From HXMU1420-13 sp965601825 (GTDB lineage: Bacteria; Bacteroidota; Rhodothermia; Balneolales; Balneolaceae), in contig OZ271839.1 of NCBI GenBank assembly GCA_965601825.1, positions 124,001 through 188,000 on the forward strand: a DNA stretch of 64,000 bases, written 5' to 3'. Positions 25,138-34,125 of the stretch are shown here, piece by piece (position 1 is the first letter of the stretch; every line of letters begins with the position of its first letter). The position numbers were made by a program, and so were the translations under genes. The notes under the pieces were generated by a model. That model saw nothing but the letters and a program-made list of their open reading frames with translations. It ran no database searches and had not been told where the DNA came from.

Positions 25138-26616
25138 ATGAAGAAGAATATTATCATTATTGGAAGTGGTTTTGGTGGCTTAGGTGCCGCTTCAAGACTT
25201 TTATCAGCGGGTCATAATGTTACCATACTTGAAAAGAGAGATAAATTAGGTGGTCGCGCTTATGTATACGAGAAAAACGGCTTTAAATTTGATGGCGGTC
25301 CAACAGTAATTACTGCTCCGTTTATGTTTGATGATATTTGGGAAGCAGCGGGCAAGAAAAGATCTGATTATGTGGAGTTTGTTCCATGTGATCCATTTTA
25401 TAGAATATTTGATGATAAGGGTGTAAGCTTTGATTACAATAACGATCATGAATTTACCTTAAAGGAAATCGAAAAAAGAAATCCCTCTGATAAAGAAGGT
25501 TATGAGAAATTCTTAGGTACCACTAAAGCAATTTTTGATAAGGGATTTACTGAATTAGCCGATCAGCCATTTCTGAATTTTTCAGATATGTTGAAAGTTG
25601 CACCCGATTTGATCAAGCTTCAGTCTTATAAAAACGTATATAAGTATGTAGCTCAATACATCAAGGATGATTTTTTGAGAATGTGTTTTTCATTCCATCC
25701 TTTGTTAGTTGGAGGTAATCCTTTTGATACTACTTCCATTTATGCAATGATCCACTATTTAGAGAGAGAATGGGGTGTTCATTATGCAATGGGAGGAACC
25801 GGAGCCATTGTAAATGCTTTTGAAAAACTAATCACTGAGCAAGGTGGTAAAATCCATTTAGAAGCGGAAGTTGATGAGATCATAGTAAAAAACGGAAAAG
25901 CAGTTGGTGTTCGATTAGAAAACGGTGAAAAGCTGGATGCAGATGTTGTTGTTTCCAATGCTGATGTTGCCTTCACATATAAAAACCTTATCAACCCGAC
26001 ACATCGAAGAAAATATACCGATCGAAAAATTGAGCGTACCAAATATAGTATGTCGTTATTTGTAATCTACTTTGGGACTAAGAAACGATATTTAGATTCG
26101 GGTCTTGCTCATCATAATATCATTCTTGGCCCAAGATATAAGGCATTACTCGACGACATATTCCATAAGAAGCATGTAGCAGATGATTTTTCTCTGTACC
26201 TCCACATGCCTACTATCACAGATAGTAGTATCGCTCCGGAAGGACACGAGGGATTTTATGTTCTTTCCCCGGTACCTCACTTAGATAGTGGCACCGACTG
26301 GAATGAGTTTGCTCCAATTTATCGTGATCGAATCATGGATTTCCTTGAAGAAAATTACCTGCCCGGTCTGCAAGAGAACTTAGTTGCCGAGCACTATATC
26401 GATCCACTTCACTTTCAGGATACATTAAACAGTTACAAAGGCTCAGCGTTTTCAGTTGAACCGATTTTAACTCAATCGGCATGGTTCCGTCCTCATAATA
26501 AATCTGAAGATGTAGACAATTTATACTTTGTTGGTGCCGGAACTCACCCTGGTGCAGGTTTACCGGGTGTACTGTCAAGTAGTATCATCGCTCAGAATTT
26601 AATCGGTAAAGCCTGA
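25138..26616 (+). CDS. crtI: phytoene desaturase family FAD enzyme
   Basis: 492-residue FAD-dependent carotenoid desaturase of the CrtI type. The N-terminal dinucleotide fold is IIIGSGFGGLGAASRL with the E of ILEKRDKLGGRA; FDGGPTVITAPFMFDDIW is a CrtI family marker. The C-terminal FAD motif is YFVGAGTHPGAGLPGVLSSS. It would add double bonds to phytoene on the way to lycopene-type pigments. crtB and other carotenoid genes are absent nearby, so the gene stands outside a carotenoid cluster and a related desaturase or CrtD-like role is possible. IspD and IspF, which feed isoprenoids, are at 53-54 kb. Confidence 0.88.
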   Translation: MKKNIIIIGSGFGGLGAASRLLSAGHNVTILEKRDKLGGRAYVYEKNGFKFDGGPTVITAPFMFDDIWEAAGKKRSDYVEFVPCDPFYRIFDDKGVSFDYNNDHEFTLKEIEKRNPSDKEGYEKFLGTTKAIFDKGFTELADQPFLNFSDMLKVAPDLIKLQSYKNVYKYVAQYIKDDFLRMCFSFHPLLVGGNPFDTTSIYAMIHYLEREWGVHYAMGGTGAIVNAFEKLITEQGGKIHLEAEVDEIIVKNGKAVGVRLENGEKLDADVVVSNADVAFTYKNLINPTHRRKYTDRKIERTKYSMSLFVIYFGTKKRYLDSGLAHHNIILGPRYKALLDDIFHKKHVADDFSLYLHMPTITDSSIAPEGHEGFYVLSPVPHLDSGTDWNEFAPIYRDRIMDFLEENYLPGLQENLVAEHYIDPLHFQDTLNSYKGSAFSVEPILTQSAWFRPHNKSEDVDNLYFVGAGTHPGAGLPGVLSSSIIAQNLIGKA

Positions 26617-26670
26617 TTCCAAACTTGAGCTTTTATGTTCATCCTCGTTTCTTCCAGCAAAAAGGAAGGA

Positions 26671-27807
26671 ATGAGGGTACTTATCACATTACTATTATTA
26701 GCTAGTCTGGGAATCGCGTGTTCGGGAAATCAAAATGAAAGTGTACAAGACTGGGCATTTCCATATTTCACCAAAGTTGATAGTCTGAATCCAATCATGA
26801 TTCCTGAATCAAGTCAGGAATTTCTTGATCCAATCACTAATTCTGTTGCCTATTGGGAAGAACGAAATGTTCTTAATCCAACTGCTGTAGTTCGAGATGG
26901 TAAAGTATACATGTTGTATCGAGCACAAGATCAAAGTGGGACTTCAAGAATAGGTATGGCGATTAGCAATGATGGGTTGAACTTTCAGAAAATGCCAAAT
27001 CCCGTTTTTTATCCGGAAGAAGATGAAATGAAAATCTTCGAATGGAATTATCAGAAAACGGATGGTTATGTCATTGATCCAACCCGATGTGTCTCCTGTT
27101 ATTTTGATGGAGTCGAAGACCCAAGAATCGTTGAAAGTGAAGACGGTCGATATTTTATGACTTATACAGCTTATGATGGAATCACTGCTCGTTTGGCGAT
27201 CGCTTCATCAGCGGATTTACAAACGTGGACGAAATATGGTCTTGTATTAGGTAACGGTAAATACAAAGATACATGGTCGAAAGCAGGTGCAATTGTCGCT
27301 GAAAGAATTGGCCATAGAATGGTAGCCAAAAAAATTGAAGGCAAATATTGGATGTATTTTGGGGATACAAATTTATTTATGGCAACATCCGATGATTTAA
27401 TAAGTTGGGAGGTTGTAGAGAATTCAGAATCTGAAAGAATGATATCGGTTCTGCATCCCAGACCTGGCTATTTCGATAGCAGATTGGTTGAACCAGGCCC
27501 TTTTGCATTATACAAAGACGAAGGTATCCATCTGATTTATAATGCCAGTAATGCAGCAAATAATAATGATCCGGATCTTCCGATTTATACCTATGCAGCC
27601 GGGCAAGCTTTGTTTGATAAAAATGAACCTTTTAAAATTCTGGACAGGACAGATAGCTATTTTATTTACCCTGATAAAGAGTATGAAAAAGTTGGAGAAG
27701 TAAATGAAGTTTGTTTTGTGGAAGGACTAGTCTACTTCAATGAAAAATGGTTTTTATACTATGGAACAGCTGATTCTAGAATTGCTGTTGCCGTATATGA
27801 ACCATGA
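26671..27807 (+). CDS. GH130-like glycosidase lipoprotein
   Basis: 378-residue five-bladed-propeller protein of the GH130 type. The ATG at 26671 follows AAGGAAGGA and gives a lipoprotein signal with Cys17 (LGIAC). GH130 markers: NPTAVVRDGKVYMLYRAQD, SRIGMAISNDG, the EDPRI catalytic-region motif, KDTWSKAGAIV, and WMYFGDTN. The family contains cytoplasmic mannoside phosphorylases and also exported beta-1,2-mannosidases; export here favours a hydrolase on extracellular glycans. It follows crtI by 54 bases on the same strand. A start at 26635 would hide the lipobox 12 residues further in. Confidence 0.85.
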   Translation: MRVLITLLLLASLGIACSGNQNESVQDWAFPYFTKVDSLNPIMIPESSQEFLDPITNSVAYWEERNVLNPTAVVRDGKVYMLYRAQDQSGTSRIGMAISNDGLNFQKMPNPVFYPEEDEMKIFEWNYQKTDGYVIDPTRCVSCYFDGVEDPRIVESEDGRYFMTYTAYDGITARLAIASSADLQTWTKYGLVLGNGKYKDTWSKAGAIVAERIGHRMVAKKIEGKYWMYFGDTNLFMATSDDLISWEVVENSESERMISVLHPRPGYFDSRLVEPGPFALYKDEGIHLIYNASNAANNNDPDLPIYTYAAGQALFDKNEPFKILDRTDSYFIYPDKEYEKVGEVNEVCFVEGLVYFNEKWFLYYGTADSRIAVAVYEP

Positions 27808-27810
27808 TTG

Positions 27811-28047
27811 TCACTCAGTTTTGTGATTTCTCTCATACTCTGAATCTTCATAAAAAGCTTCTTCAAATGTAAGTTGAGCTGGCTCACCTGCTGTTAAAAT
27901 TCTGAATACCATATAAATCACTATAAATGGACTAAGGCTAAACATTCCAATTATTAGTTGATGTGGTACTCCTTGAAATGTTGACAGGACTAAATAGGCT
28001 AATAAATAAAGTGTTGCACCAATTACAACGTTCTTGACAGGTTCCAT
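27811..28047 (-). CDS. small two-helix membrane protein, unknown
   Basis: 78-residue protein with two predicted membrane helices (about 5-24 and 30-50) and an acidic C-terminal tail (FEEAFYEDSEYERN). I recognise no family. The ATG at 28047 is preferred because AGAGA lies just ahead and the first helix follows directly; a frame extension to 28104 lacks support. It converges on the GH130 gene with 3 bases between stops, and is divergent from the CIA30 gene. Confidence 0.65.
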   Translation of the reverse strand: MEPVKNVVIGATLYLLAYLVLSTFQGVPHQLIIGMFSLSPFIVIYMVFRILTAGEPAQLTFEEAFYEDSEYERNHKTE

Positions 28048-28189
28048 AAGAATCTCTTTGATGATTATATGTAGAACACATTTGTCACAAAAGTTTAGTT
28101 CCAAAAACGAATTTCGAAAATTTATAGTTAACTCAGAAATCCATAGCTACTTAAGTATTCGTAACTAGTTCATAATATCATTAAAAGAG

Positions 28190-28723
28190 ATGTATTTAAT
28201 CCTGATAACATTATTGACATTCAATTCAGCAATACTAGATATAGATTTTGGTATTGAAAAGGATGGCCGTAATTGGTTAGTCGTTAACGATGGCGTTATG
28301 GGTGGATTATCTCTGGGTAGAGCAGGACTAGATGAAAACTCTCTGCTTTTTGTAGGCGAAATTTCATTCGATAATAACGGCGGTTTTGCTTCTGTGAGAA
28401 GTAACCGTATGAGATTGGACCTGAAAGATGCAGAATTCATTGAACTTCGATATCGATTGACCGGGCTTAACTTTGCATTGCGATTTGAAGAATATTCAAG
28501 ATTTTGGCAGCCCTATTATTCTTACCCCTTGGAAGTAACAAATGGTGAATGGGTGACCATGAAAATTCCAGTTAATGAGTTAAGAGAAACGAGATTATCG
28601 AACTACACAGGGAAGCTTTTTGATAAAGAAAAGTCCAGGCCATTTTTCAGACTTGGACTAATGTCGAATGATAAAAAAGAAGAGCGTTTTGAGCTCGAGC
28701 TAGACTATATCAAGATTTATTAA
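28190..28723 (+). CDS. CIA30-family protein
   Basis: 177-residue protein of the CIA30 (NADH:ubiquinone oxidoreductase intermediate-associated protein 30) family, a galactose-binding-like beta sandwich. The family signature is clear: WLVVNDGVMGGLSLGRA followed by NNGGFASVRS. A short hydrophobic N-terminus (MYLILITLLTFNSA) may be a signal peptide. The mitochondrial member assists complex I assembly; the bacterial function is not established. It overlaps the convergent aldolase gene by 14 bases. Confidence 0.87.
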   Translation: MYLILITLLTFNSAILDIDFGIEKDGRNWLVVNDGVMGGLSLGRAGLDENSLLFVGEISFDNNGGFASVRSNRMRLDLKDAEFIELRYRLTGLNFALRFEEYSRFWQPYYSYPLEVTNGEWVTMKIPVNELRETRLSNYTGKLFDKEKSRPFFRLGLMSNDKKEERFELELDYIKIY

Positions 28724-29372
28724 GACTTGCTTGAAGATCATCCCAATCTTTTAAGAAACGAGCTAAACCGTTGTCAGTTAGTGGATGTTTCAGTAAACCG
28801 GTTATTACGCTTAACGGCATAGTTGCAACATCTGCCCCTGCTTTTGCGCAATCTACCACATGCATTGGATGGCGAATACTTGCCGCTAATACTTCTGTTG
28901 CAAAGCCGTAATTCAGATAAATTTCAACTATATCCCGAATCAACTGCATACCATCAGATGAAATATCATCTAACCGACCTAAAAATGGTGATATATAAGT
29001 AGCGCCGGCTTTTGCCGCAATAAGAGCCTGAGTAGGTGAAAAGCAAAGTGTACAATTCGTTTTAATTCCTTCTTCTGAGAAAGTCTTTATCGCTTTAATC
29101 CCATCTTTAATAAGTGGAACTTTAACTACCACATTGTCGGCAATCTTTGCAATTTTTCTACCCTCGTCCAGCATTTCGTTGTAAGTAGTTGAAACCACTT
29201 CTGCAGATACATCACCTTCAACAATATCACAGATTTTTTTGATGTGACCCTCAAAATCTCGAACCCCAACTTTTGCACATAAACTTGGATTTGTTGTTAC
29301 TCCATCGAGTACTCCAAGATCATTAGCTTCCTGGATTTCTTCTAAGTTTGCAGTATCGATAAAAAACTTCAT
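28710..29372 (-). CDS. fsa: fructose-6-phosphate aldolase / short transaldolase
   Basis: 220-residue TIM-barrel enzyme of the short transaldolase/fructose-6-phosphate aldolase group. It starts MKFFIDTANLEEI; the Schiff-base lysine is K84 in VVVKVPL; TNCTLCFSPTQALIAAKAGA and SPFLGRLDD are family motifs. Such proteins act as transaldolase in the pentose phosphate pathway or as F6P aldolase; the two cannot be separated safely from sequence. Cytoplasmic. Its 3' end overlaps CIA30 by 14 bases on the other strand. Confidence 0.93.
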   Translation of the reverse strand: MKFFIDTANLEEIQEANDLGVLDGVTTNPSLCAKVGVRDFEGHIKKICDIVEGDVSAEVVSTTYNEMLDEGRKIAKIADNVVVKVPLIKDGIKAIKTFSEEGIKTNCTLCFSPTQALIAAKAGATYISPFLGRLDDISSDGMQLIRDIVEIYLNYGFATEVLAASIRHPMHVVDCAKAGADVATMPLSVITGLLKHPLTDNGLARFLKDWDDLQASLNKS

Positions 29373-29549
29373 AGGGGTAATTTGATTTAGATGTGTAATG
29401 AAGTCAAGAAATTAAGCAATCATTACGTCCGATTCATTTCAATTTGTAAATATAGAGTTGCTTTTTTTTACATCGGTAAAGTCATTCGGAGTGAACTATT
29501 TAGCGAAATTATTAGTCTTTATTGCAAACTAAATACATCCAAAAATTCT

Positions 29550-30998
29550 GTGAAAAAACTATTTTATTCGGCCCTTTTTATTTCATTTACATTCTTAGGC
29601 TGCAGTGGTGGCGACTCTGAAGAAACTTCAGGAAGATCCGGCGGTGGTGGCTGGGGCGGTTGGGGCGGCTCAGCAGGTGCAAGAACAACCAGCGTTGAAA
29701 CCCAAACAGTAACTTTACAACCAATTGCTGAGCAAGTCCGCTCATTTGGTACAGTGAAAGCACAAGACGTAATTGCTATCACACCGCAAATCAGCAATAC
29801 AATTTCAGACTTTTATGTAGACCTAGGTGATACTGTTCGTGAAGGTCAACTTCTCGCTAAAATTAACGACGCTACTTTCCGCGATCAGCTTATACAGGCT
29901 CAGGCTCAAGTTAATCAAGGCAGAATTGCAGTAACTAGAGATAGTTCGGCCTATTTTCGAGCAAAATTACTAGCAGATAGAGAGCTCGGCTCTGTTGCTG
30001 ATGTTGAAGTTGCCGAAGCAGCTTATCAAAGTTCAGTTGCATCTTTAGAATCAGCAAAAGCTTCACTAACACAAGCTCAAGAAAATTTTAGCTTTACAGA
30101 AGTTCGCTCACCAGTACGCGGCGTTATTATTTCCAGAACCGGTGAAGAGGGTGATGTTGCTACATCAGCTCAAGCAATATTCGAAATAGCCAACCTTATT
30201 GGATACGAAACTCGTGTTTTCCTTCCTGTTCAGGATTGGAGATTTGTAAAAATTGGTCAGCCGGTAAATCTTCGTGTTTCAAACGAAGAAGAATCAACCG
30301 CTCAAGGAGTTATCAGTAGAAAAAGTCCTCAACTGGATCCAACCACGGGTTTAGGGGAAGTTGTAATTACTCTTACTTCATCAGGGAATAGCATATATCC
30401 TGGCGTTTTAACTGAAAACATAATTGATATTGAATTCAAGCCTAGAGCTATTGTTGTACCAAGAAGCGCAATGGTTGAAAAAGTTGAAACTGTAGTAGAA
30501 CCTGAATCAAACACGATAACATTAGACAGAACCTACTCTGTTTTTGTATCTGTGGGTGATACGGTTGCTGAGTTACGACAATTAGAATTAGGAATTGAGC
30601 AAGGCGATAAAATTGAGGTTGTTGGTGGTCTTAGACCAGGTGAAGATATCATTGTAACAGGTCAGGCAAGTCTCAAAGATGGTGGAAAAATTAGAGTAGC
30701 CACCGGATCCGATTTCTCATCTCCTGCTGGTCAGCAAGTTGCCGGTGGTTCTGGTGGCTGGGGCGGTGGAAGCTCCGGTGCACGATCAGGAGGTTGGGGT
30801 GGTGGAAATACTACTGCTGCAGCATCTACTGATTCAAATGCAACAGCTGGACAAGCGGCACGACCCGGAGCAGCGGCGTGGGCAGAGATGAGCGATGAAG
30901 ATCGACAAAAACTTCGCCAGAGAATGCAAAGCATGACGCCAGAACAACGCAGAGCTTACATGGATAGCGTAAGAACCGCAAACGCTTCGAGTAACTAA
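29550..30998 (+). CDS. RND efflux periplasmic adaptor lipoprotein (HlyD/MFP family)
   Basis: 482-residue membrane fusion protein linking the RND pumps downstream to an outer-membrane channel. The GTG start at 29550 gives a lipoprotein signal with Cys18 (FLGCSGG); a longer frame from 29391 has no signal. The body has the barrel-sandwich/lipoyl halves (about 65-100 and 180-215, with EVRSPVRGVI-type residues FTEVRSPVRGVI), an alpha hairpin between them and a beta-barrel domain. Both ends carry unusual Gly/Trp-rich stretches (GGGGWGGWGGSAGA near 28-42; GGSGGWGGGSSGARSGGWGG split near 396-418), and the C-terminus is a Gln/Arg-rich helix. One base separates it from the first permease. Confidence 0.92.
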   Translation: MKKLFYSALFISFTFLGCSGGDSEETSGRSGGGGWGGWGGSAGARTTSVETQTVTLQPIAEQVRSFGTVKAQDVIAITPQISNTISDFYVDLGDTVREGQLLAKINDATFRDQLIQAQAQVNQGRIAVTRDSSAYFRAKLLADRELGSVADVEVAEAAYQSSVASLESAKASLTQAQENFSFTEVRSPVRGVIISRTGEEGDVATSAQAIFEIANLIGYETRVFLPVQDWRFVKIGQPVNLRVSNEEESTAQGVISRKSPQLDPTTGLGEVVITLTSSGNSIYPGVLTENIIDIEFKPRAIVVPRSAMVEKVETVVEPESNTITLDRTYSVFVSVGDTVAELRQLELGIEQGDKIEVVGGLRPGEDIIVTGQASLKDGGKIRVATGSDFSSPAGQQVAGGSGGWGGGSSGARSGGWGGGNTTAAASTDSNATAGQAARPGAAAWAEMSDEDRQKLRQRMQSMTPEQRRAYMDSVRTANASSN

Positions 30999-30999
30999 A

Positions 31000-33900
31000 A
31001 TGGGCGGTTTATCTAAATTAGCCGTACAACGGCCCATTACATTTTTAATGACCAGCCTGATTCTTATCGGGTTTGGTATTTTTGGAGTTTCTCAACTCCG
31101 ACTGAATTTATATCCAGATGTAAGTTTCCCAACAATTACTATTTACACAGGATATGAAGGTGTAGCACCAGAAGACATTGAGGCATTAGTAACTCGGCCT
31201 ATTGAAGAGCAGGTCGGTAGCATTAGTGGAATTCGCAGAGTTCGTTCATTATCAAGTCAGGGAGCTTCGGTTGTAAAGTTGAACTTCAACTGGGGAACAG
31301 ATCTATATGAAGCTGAAAATGATGTTCGTAAACAGCTTGGGTTTGTAACAAGAACCATCCCTGATGATGCGGAAACTCCTTTAGTATTCAGCTATGACCC
31401 GAATCAGGAACCTATTGTTGTATTAGCTGTAACCTCGGATGTTCGTTCTTCCAGAGATTTGAGAACTTATTCAACTCAAGTATTGGAACAAAGAATTGAG
31501 CGTACCAATGGTATTGCTTCTGCAGAGACTTCCGGTGGTTTAGAAAGACAAATCAATGTCTCCATCGACAATGAAAAAATGCGTCTCTATAATGTTACGA
31601 TCAGCCAAATTTCAAGTCGTTTAGCATCTGAAAATATCCAAGTGCCTGCTGGGCAGTTAATCGAAGGAAACACAGTGTATTCACTTAGAACTATGGGTGA
31701 ATTAAAAACAGTAGAGCAAATCATGAACACTGTTGTTGACGTTCGAGATGGACAAACACTCTATCTAAGGGATGTAGCTAATGTTCAGGATGGTATTGCA
31801 CAACCTATAGGTAATGTTCAGGTTAATGGAGAAGATGGAATTATCGTTAATATCTATCGCCAAAGTGATGCAAATGTTGTTGTAGCCGCTGATGCAGTTA
31901 TTGAAAATCTGGAAGTGATCAAAGGTGCTCTACCGGACGATATTCAAGTTGAGGTATTGACCAATAAGGCAGAGTTCATCAAAATGTCGATTCAAAATCT
32001 ACTTTTGACTGGATTACAAGCCATTGTTCTGGTTGTTCTGATTCTTCTCATTTTCTTAAGAAGCGGCCGATCAGCACTTATTATAGCAATTTCAATTCCC
32101 GTTTCTATTATCACCACTTTTGCTGTGATGGATTTTGCAGATTTGAGTTTGAATATTATTTCACTTTCAGGTCTAACTTTAGCTGTTGGTCTTGTTGTGG
32201 ATGATGCGGTAGTAGTACTCGAAAACATTTTCAGATTCCGAGAAGAAGGTCATAATCGAAGAGATGCAGCTGTAATGGGCGCAAAAGAAGTTGCTGTTCC
32301 TGTTGTAATATCAACTTTGACAACACTCGTAGTTTTCTTGCCCATATTATTTGTACCGGGAATTGCCGGTTTCTTATTCAGAGATTTAGCGCTTACAATT
32401 TCTTTTTCATTAACTGTGTCTTCATTGGTAGCATTAACGCTTATACCAATGATGACGTCACAATTCTTCAAAGATGGAGATTCAAAGTTTCAATCAGATA
32501 ATAGACTCGCTTTATTCTTTAGCAATCTTCTTGAAAGATTGGAGAACGTATACTCACGACAATTAGATACTACTCTAAAAAGTAGCTGGATCATTGTTAT
32601 TGGCTCGGTTTTATTTTTTGCTGCTACCTTGCCAATCTTTAATTCACTAGGTGGAGAATTCTTCCCTCGAGTTGATGAAAATGCATTTACTCTTGAAATT
32701 AGTCGCGAGCCCGGAGTTAGCCTTCTTGAGCTAGAACGATCAGTCAAACAAGTTGAAAGTGTAATTCAACAATCTGTTCCGGAAGCTCGAATTGTTGTAT
32801 CTGATTACGGTGATAAAGAAGGTATTGAAGGTGCGGATAATCCCGGTGGTTTCACAGGAACTGTCCGTGTTGAATTAGTTCCTCAGGATCAAAGAGACCG
32901 CACTCAATTTGAAATCGTAAATGCTCTTCTTAATGAATTAACAATTGTACCTGGAGTAGATGCACAGGAAATTGTAATAGATCCACTTAGCCCAGATGGA
33001 GAAAATGGGTTAATCGTTCAGGTTTTTGGATTCGATCCTGAGATTAAGAAAAACCTCACAGATGGAGTAAAAGAACGATTAGCAGAAATTCCAGGTGTAG
33101 TGAGTGCATATAGTACTTCAGATCAAGGTCGACCTGAGTTGAGACTCATTATGGACAGAGAAAGAATCTCTTTGGTTGGAATGAATACTAATCAGGTTGC
33201 ATCCGCTGTAAGCGATGCTGTTCAGGGTAGTATTGCAACCAGTTTTGTAGATCAAGGAGTAGAATTTGAAGTTGTGGTTGAGTTAGACCCACGACAAAAA
33301 TCCAGATCGACCGACTTAGAATCTATTCAGATTCAAATACCGGATGGTAGTTGGATGCCACTGAGTAATCTAGCTCGTGTTGAACGATTTACGGGTCCGA
33401 CAAACGTAACTCGAATAGATCAAGAAAGAGTTGTAGAAATTTACACTGAGTTGGAAGATGTAGATCTAAAGTCTGCTTCATCGCAAGCACAAGCTTTACT
33501 AGATGAAATCCAATGGCCGGATGGTTATAGATACGCATTGGCGGGTTCTGCAGAAGAACAAGCAGAATCATTCAATTTCCTGTTATTGGCTTTTGCAATT
33601 GCCGGAATCCTAACCTATATGGTTATGGCTTCACAGTTTGAAAGCTTGATTGAACCATTCATTATTATTTTCACTATTCCTTTAGCACTCTCAGGTGTGC
33701 TTATTCTACTTGGACTCACATCCACACCCATAAGTGTAACTTCGATGGTTGGATTGATACTTCTTTCCGGTATCGTGGTGAATAATGGTATTGTGATGAT
33801 TGATTACATCAAGATTCTTCAAGCGCGTGGATTATCTCGCCATGAAGCAATAGTTCAGGGAGCGACTCGAAGACTCCGTCCAATATTGATGACTGCTTTT

Positions 33901-34125
33901 ACCACAATTCTATCTATGGTTCCACTTGCTCTTGAGATCGGATCAGGTTCAGAAACTTGGAGCCCAATGGCGAGAACCGTAATTGGTGGTTTAACCATGT
34001 CGACTTTACTAATGCTCTTTGTTGTACCAAGTATTTACAACTTGATTAATAAAGGAGTTAGTAAATTGGGCTTTGACGCTGTTCATAAAGAAGATCCATT
34101 AGCTGAAGAAGAGGTATTGGCATGA
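31000..34125 (+). CDS. RND efflux permease 1 (HAE1/AcrB-like)
   Basis: 1041-residue proton-driven inner-membrane pump of the AcrB/MdtB type with 12 membrane helices and two large periplasmic loops. Helix 1 follows the N-terminal VQRPITFLM; the TM4 proton-relay pair is intact (GLVVDDAVVVLEN), and motif RRLRPILMTAFTT precedes TM11. Length is normal. The start codon lies one base after the adaptor stop and its end overlaps the second permease by ATGA, so the three genes form one operon. Substrates are unknown; multi-drug or metal-independent HAE1-type export is likely. Confidence 0.95.
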   Translation: MGGLSKLAVQRPITFLMTSLILIGFGIFGVSQLRLNLYPDVSFPTITIYTGYEGVAPEDIEALVTRPIEEQVGSISGIRRVRSLSSQGASVVKLNFNWGTDLYEAENDVRKQLGFVTRTIPDDAETPLVFSYDPNQEPIVVLAVTSDVRSSRDLRTYSTQVLEQRIERTNGIASAETSGGLERQINVSIDNEKMRLYNVTISQISSRLASENIQVPAGQLIEGNTVYSLRTMGELKTVEQIMNTVVDVRDGQTLYLRDVANVQDGIAQPIGNVQVNGEDGIIVNIYRQSDANVVVAADAVIENLEVIKGALPDDIQVEVLTNKAEFIKMSIQNLLLTGLQAIVLVVLILLIFLRSGRSALIIAISIPVSIITTFAVMDFADLSLNIISLSGLTLAVGLVVDDAVVVLENIFRFREEGHNRRDAAVMGAKEVAVPVVISTLTTLVVFLPILFVPGIAGFLFRDLALTISFSLTVSSLVALTLIPMMTSQFFKDGDSKFQSDNRLALFFSNLLERLENVYSRQLDTTLKSSWIIVIGSVLFFAATLPIFNSLGGEFFPRVDENAFTLEISREPGVSLLELERSVKQVESVIQQSVPEARIVVSDYGDKEGIEGADNPGGFTGTVRVELVPQDQRDRTQFEIVNALLNELTIVPGVDAQEIVIDPLSPDGENGLIVQVFGFDPEIKKNLTDGVKERLAEIPGVVSAYSTSDQGRPELRLIMDRERISLVGMNTNQVASAVSDAVQGSIATSFVDQGVEFEVVVELDPRQKSRSTDLESIQIQIPDGSWMPLSNLARVERFTGPTNVTRIDQERVVEIYTELEDVDLKSASSQAQALLDEIQWPDGYRYALAGSAEEQAESFNFLLLAFAIAGILTYMVMASQFESLIEPFIIIFTIPLALSGVLILLGLTSTPISVTSMVGLILLSGIVVNNGIVMIDYIKILQARGLSRHEAIVQGATRRLRPILMTAFTTILSMVPLALEIGSGSETWSPMARTVIGGLTMSTLLMLFVVPSIYNLINKGVSKLGFDAVHKEDPLAEEEVLA

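Noticed and set aside
29564..29797. Pro-rich antisense frames opposite the RND adaptor (also 30731-31037)
   Set aside because: Mirror images of the Gly/Trp-rich repeats; codon use follows the adaptor gene.
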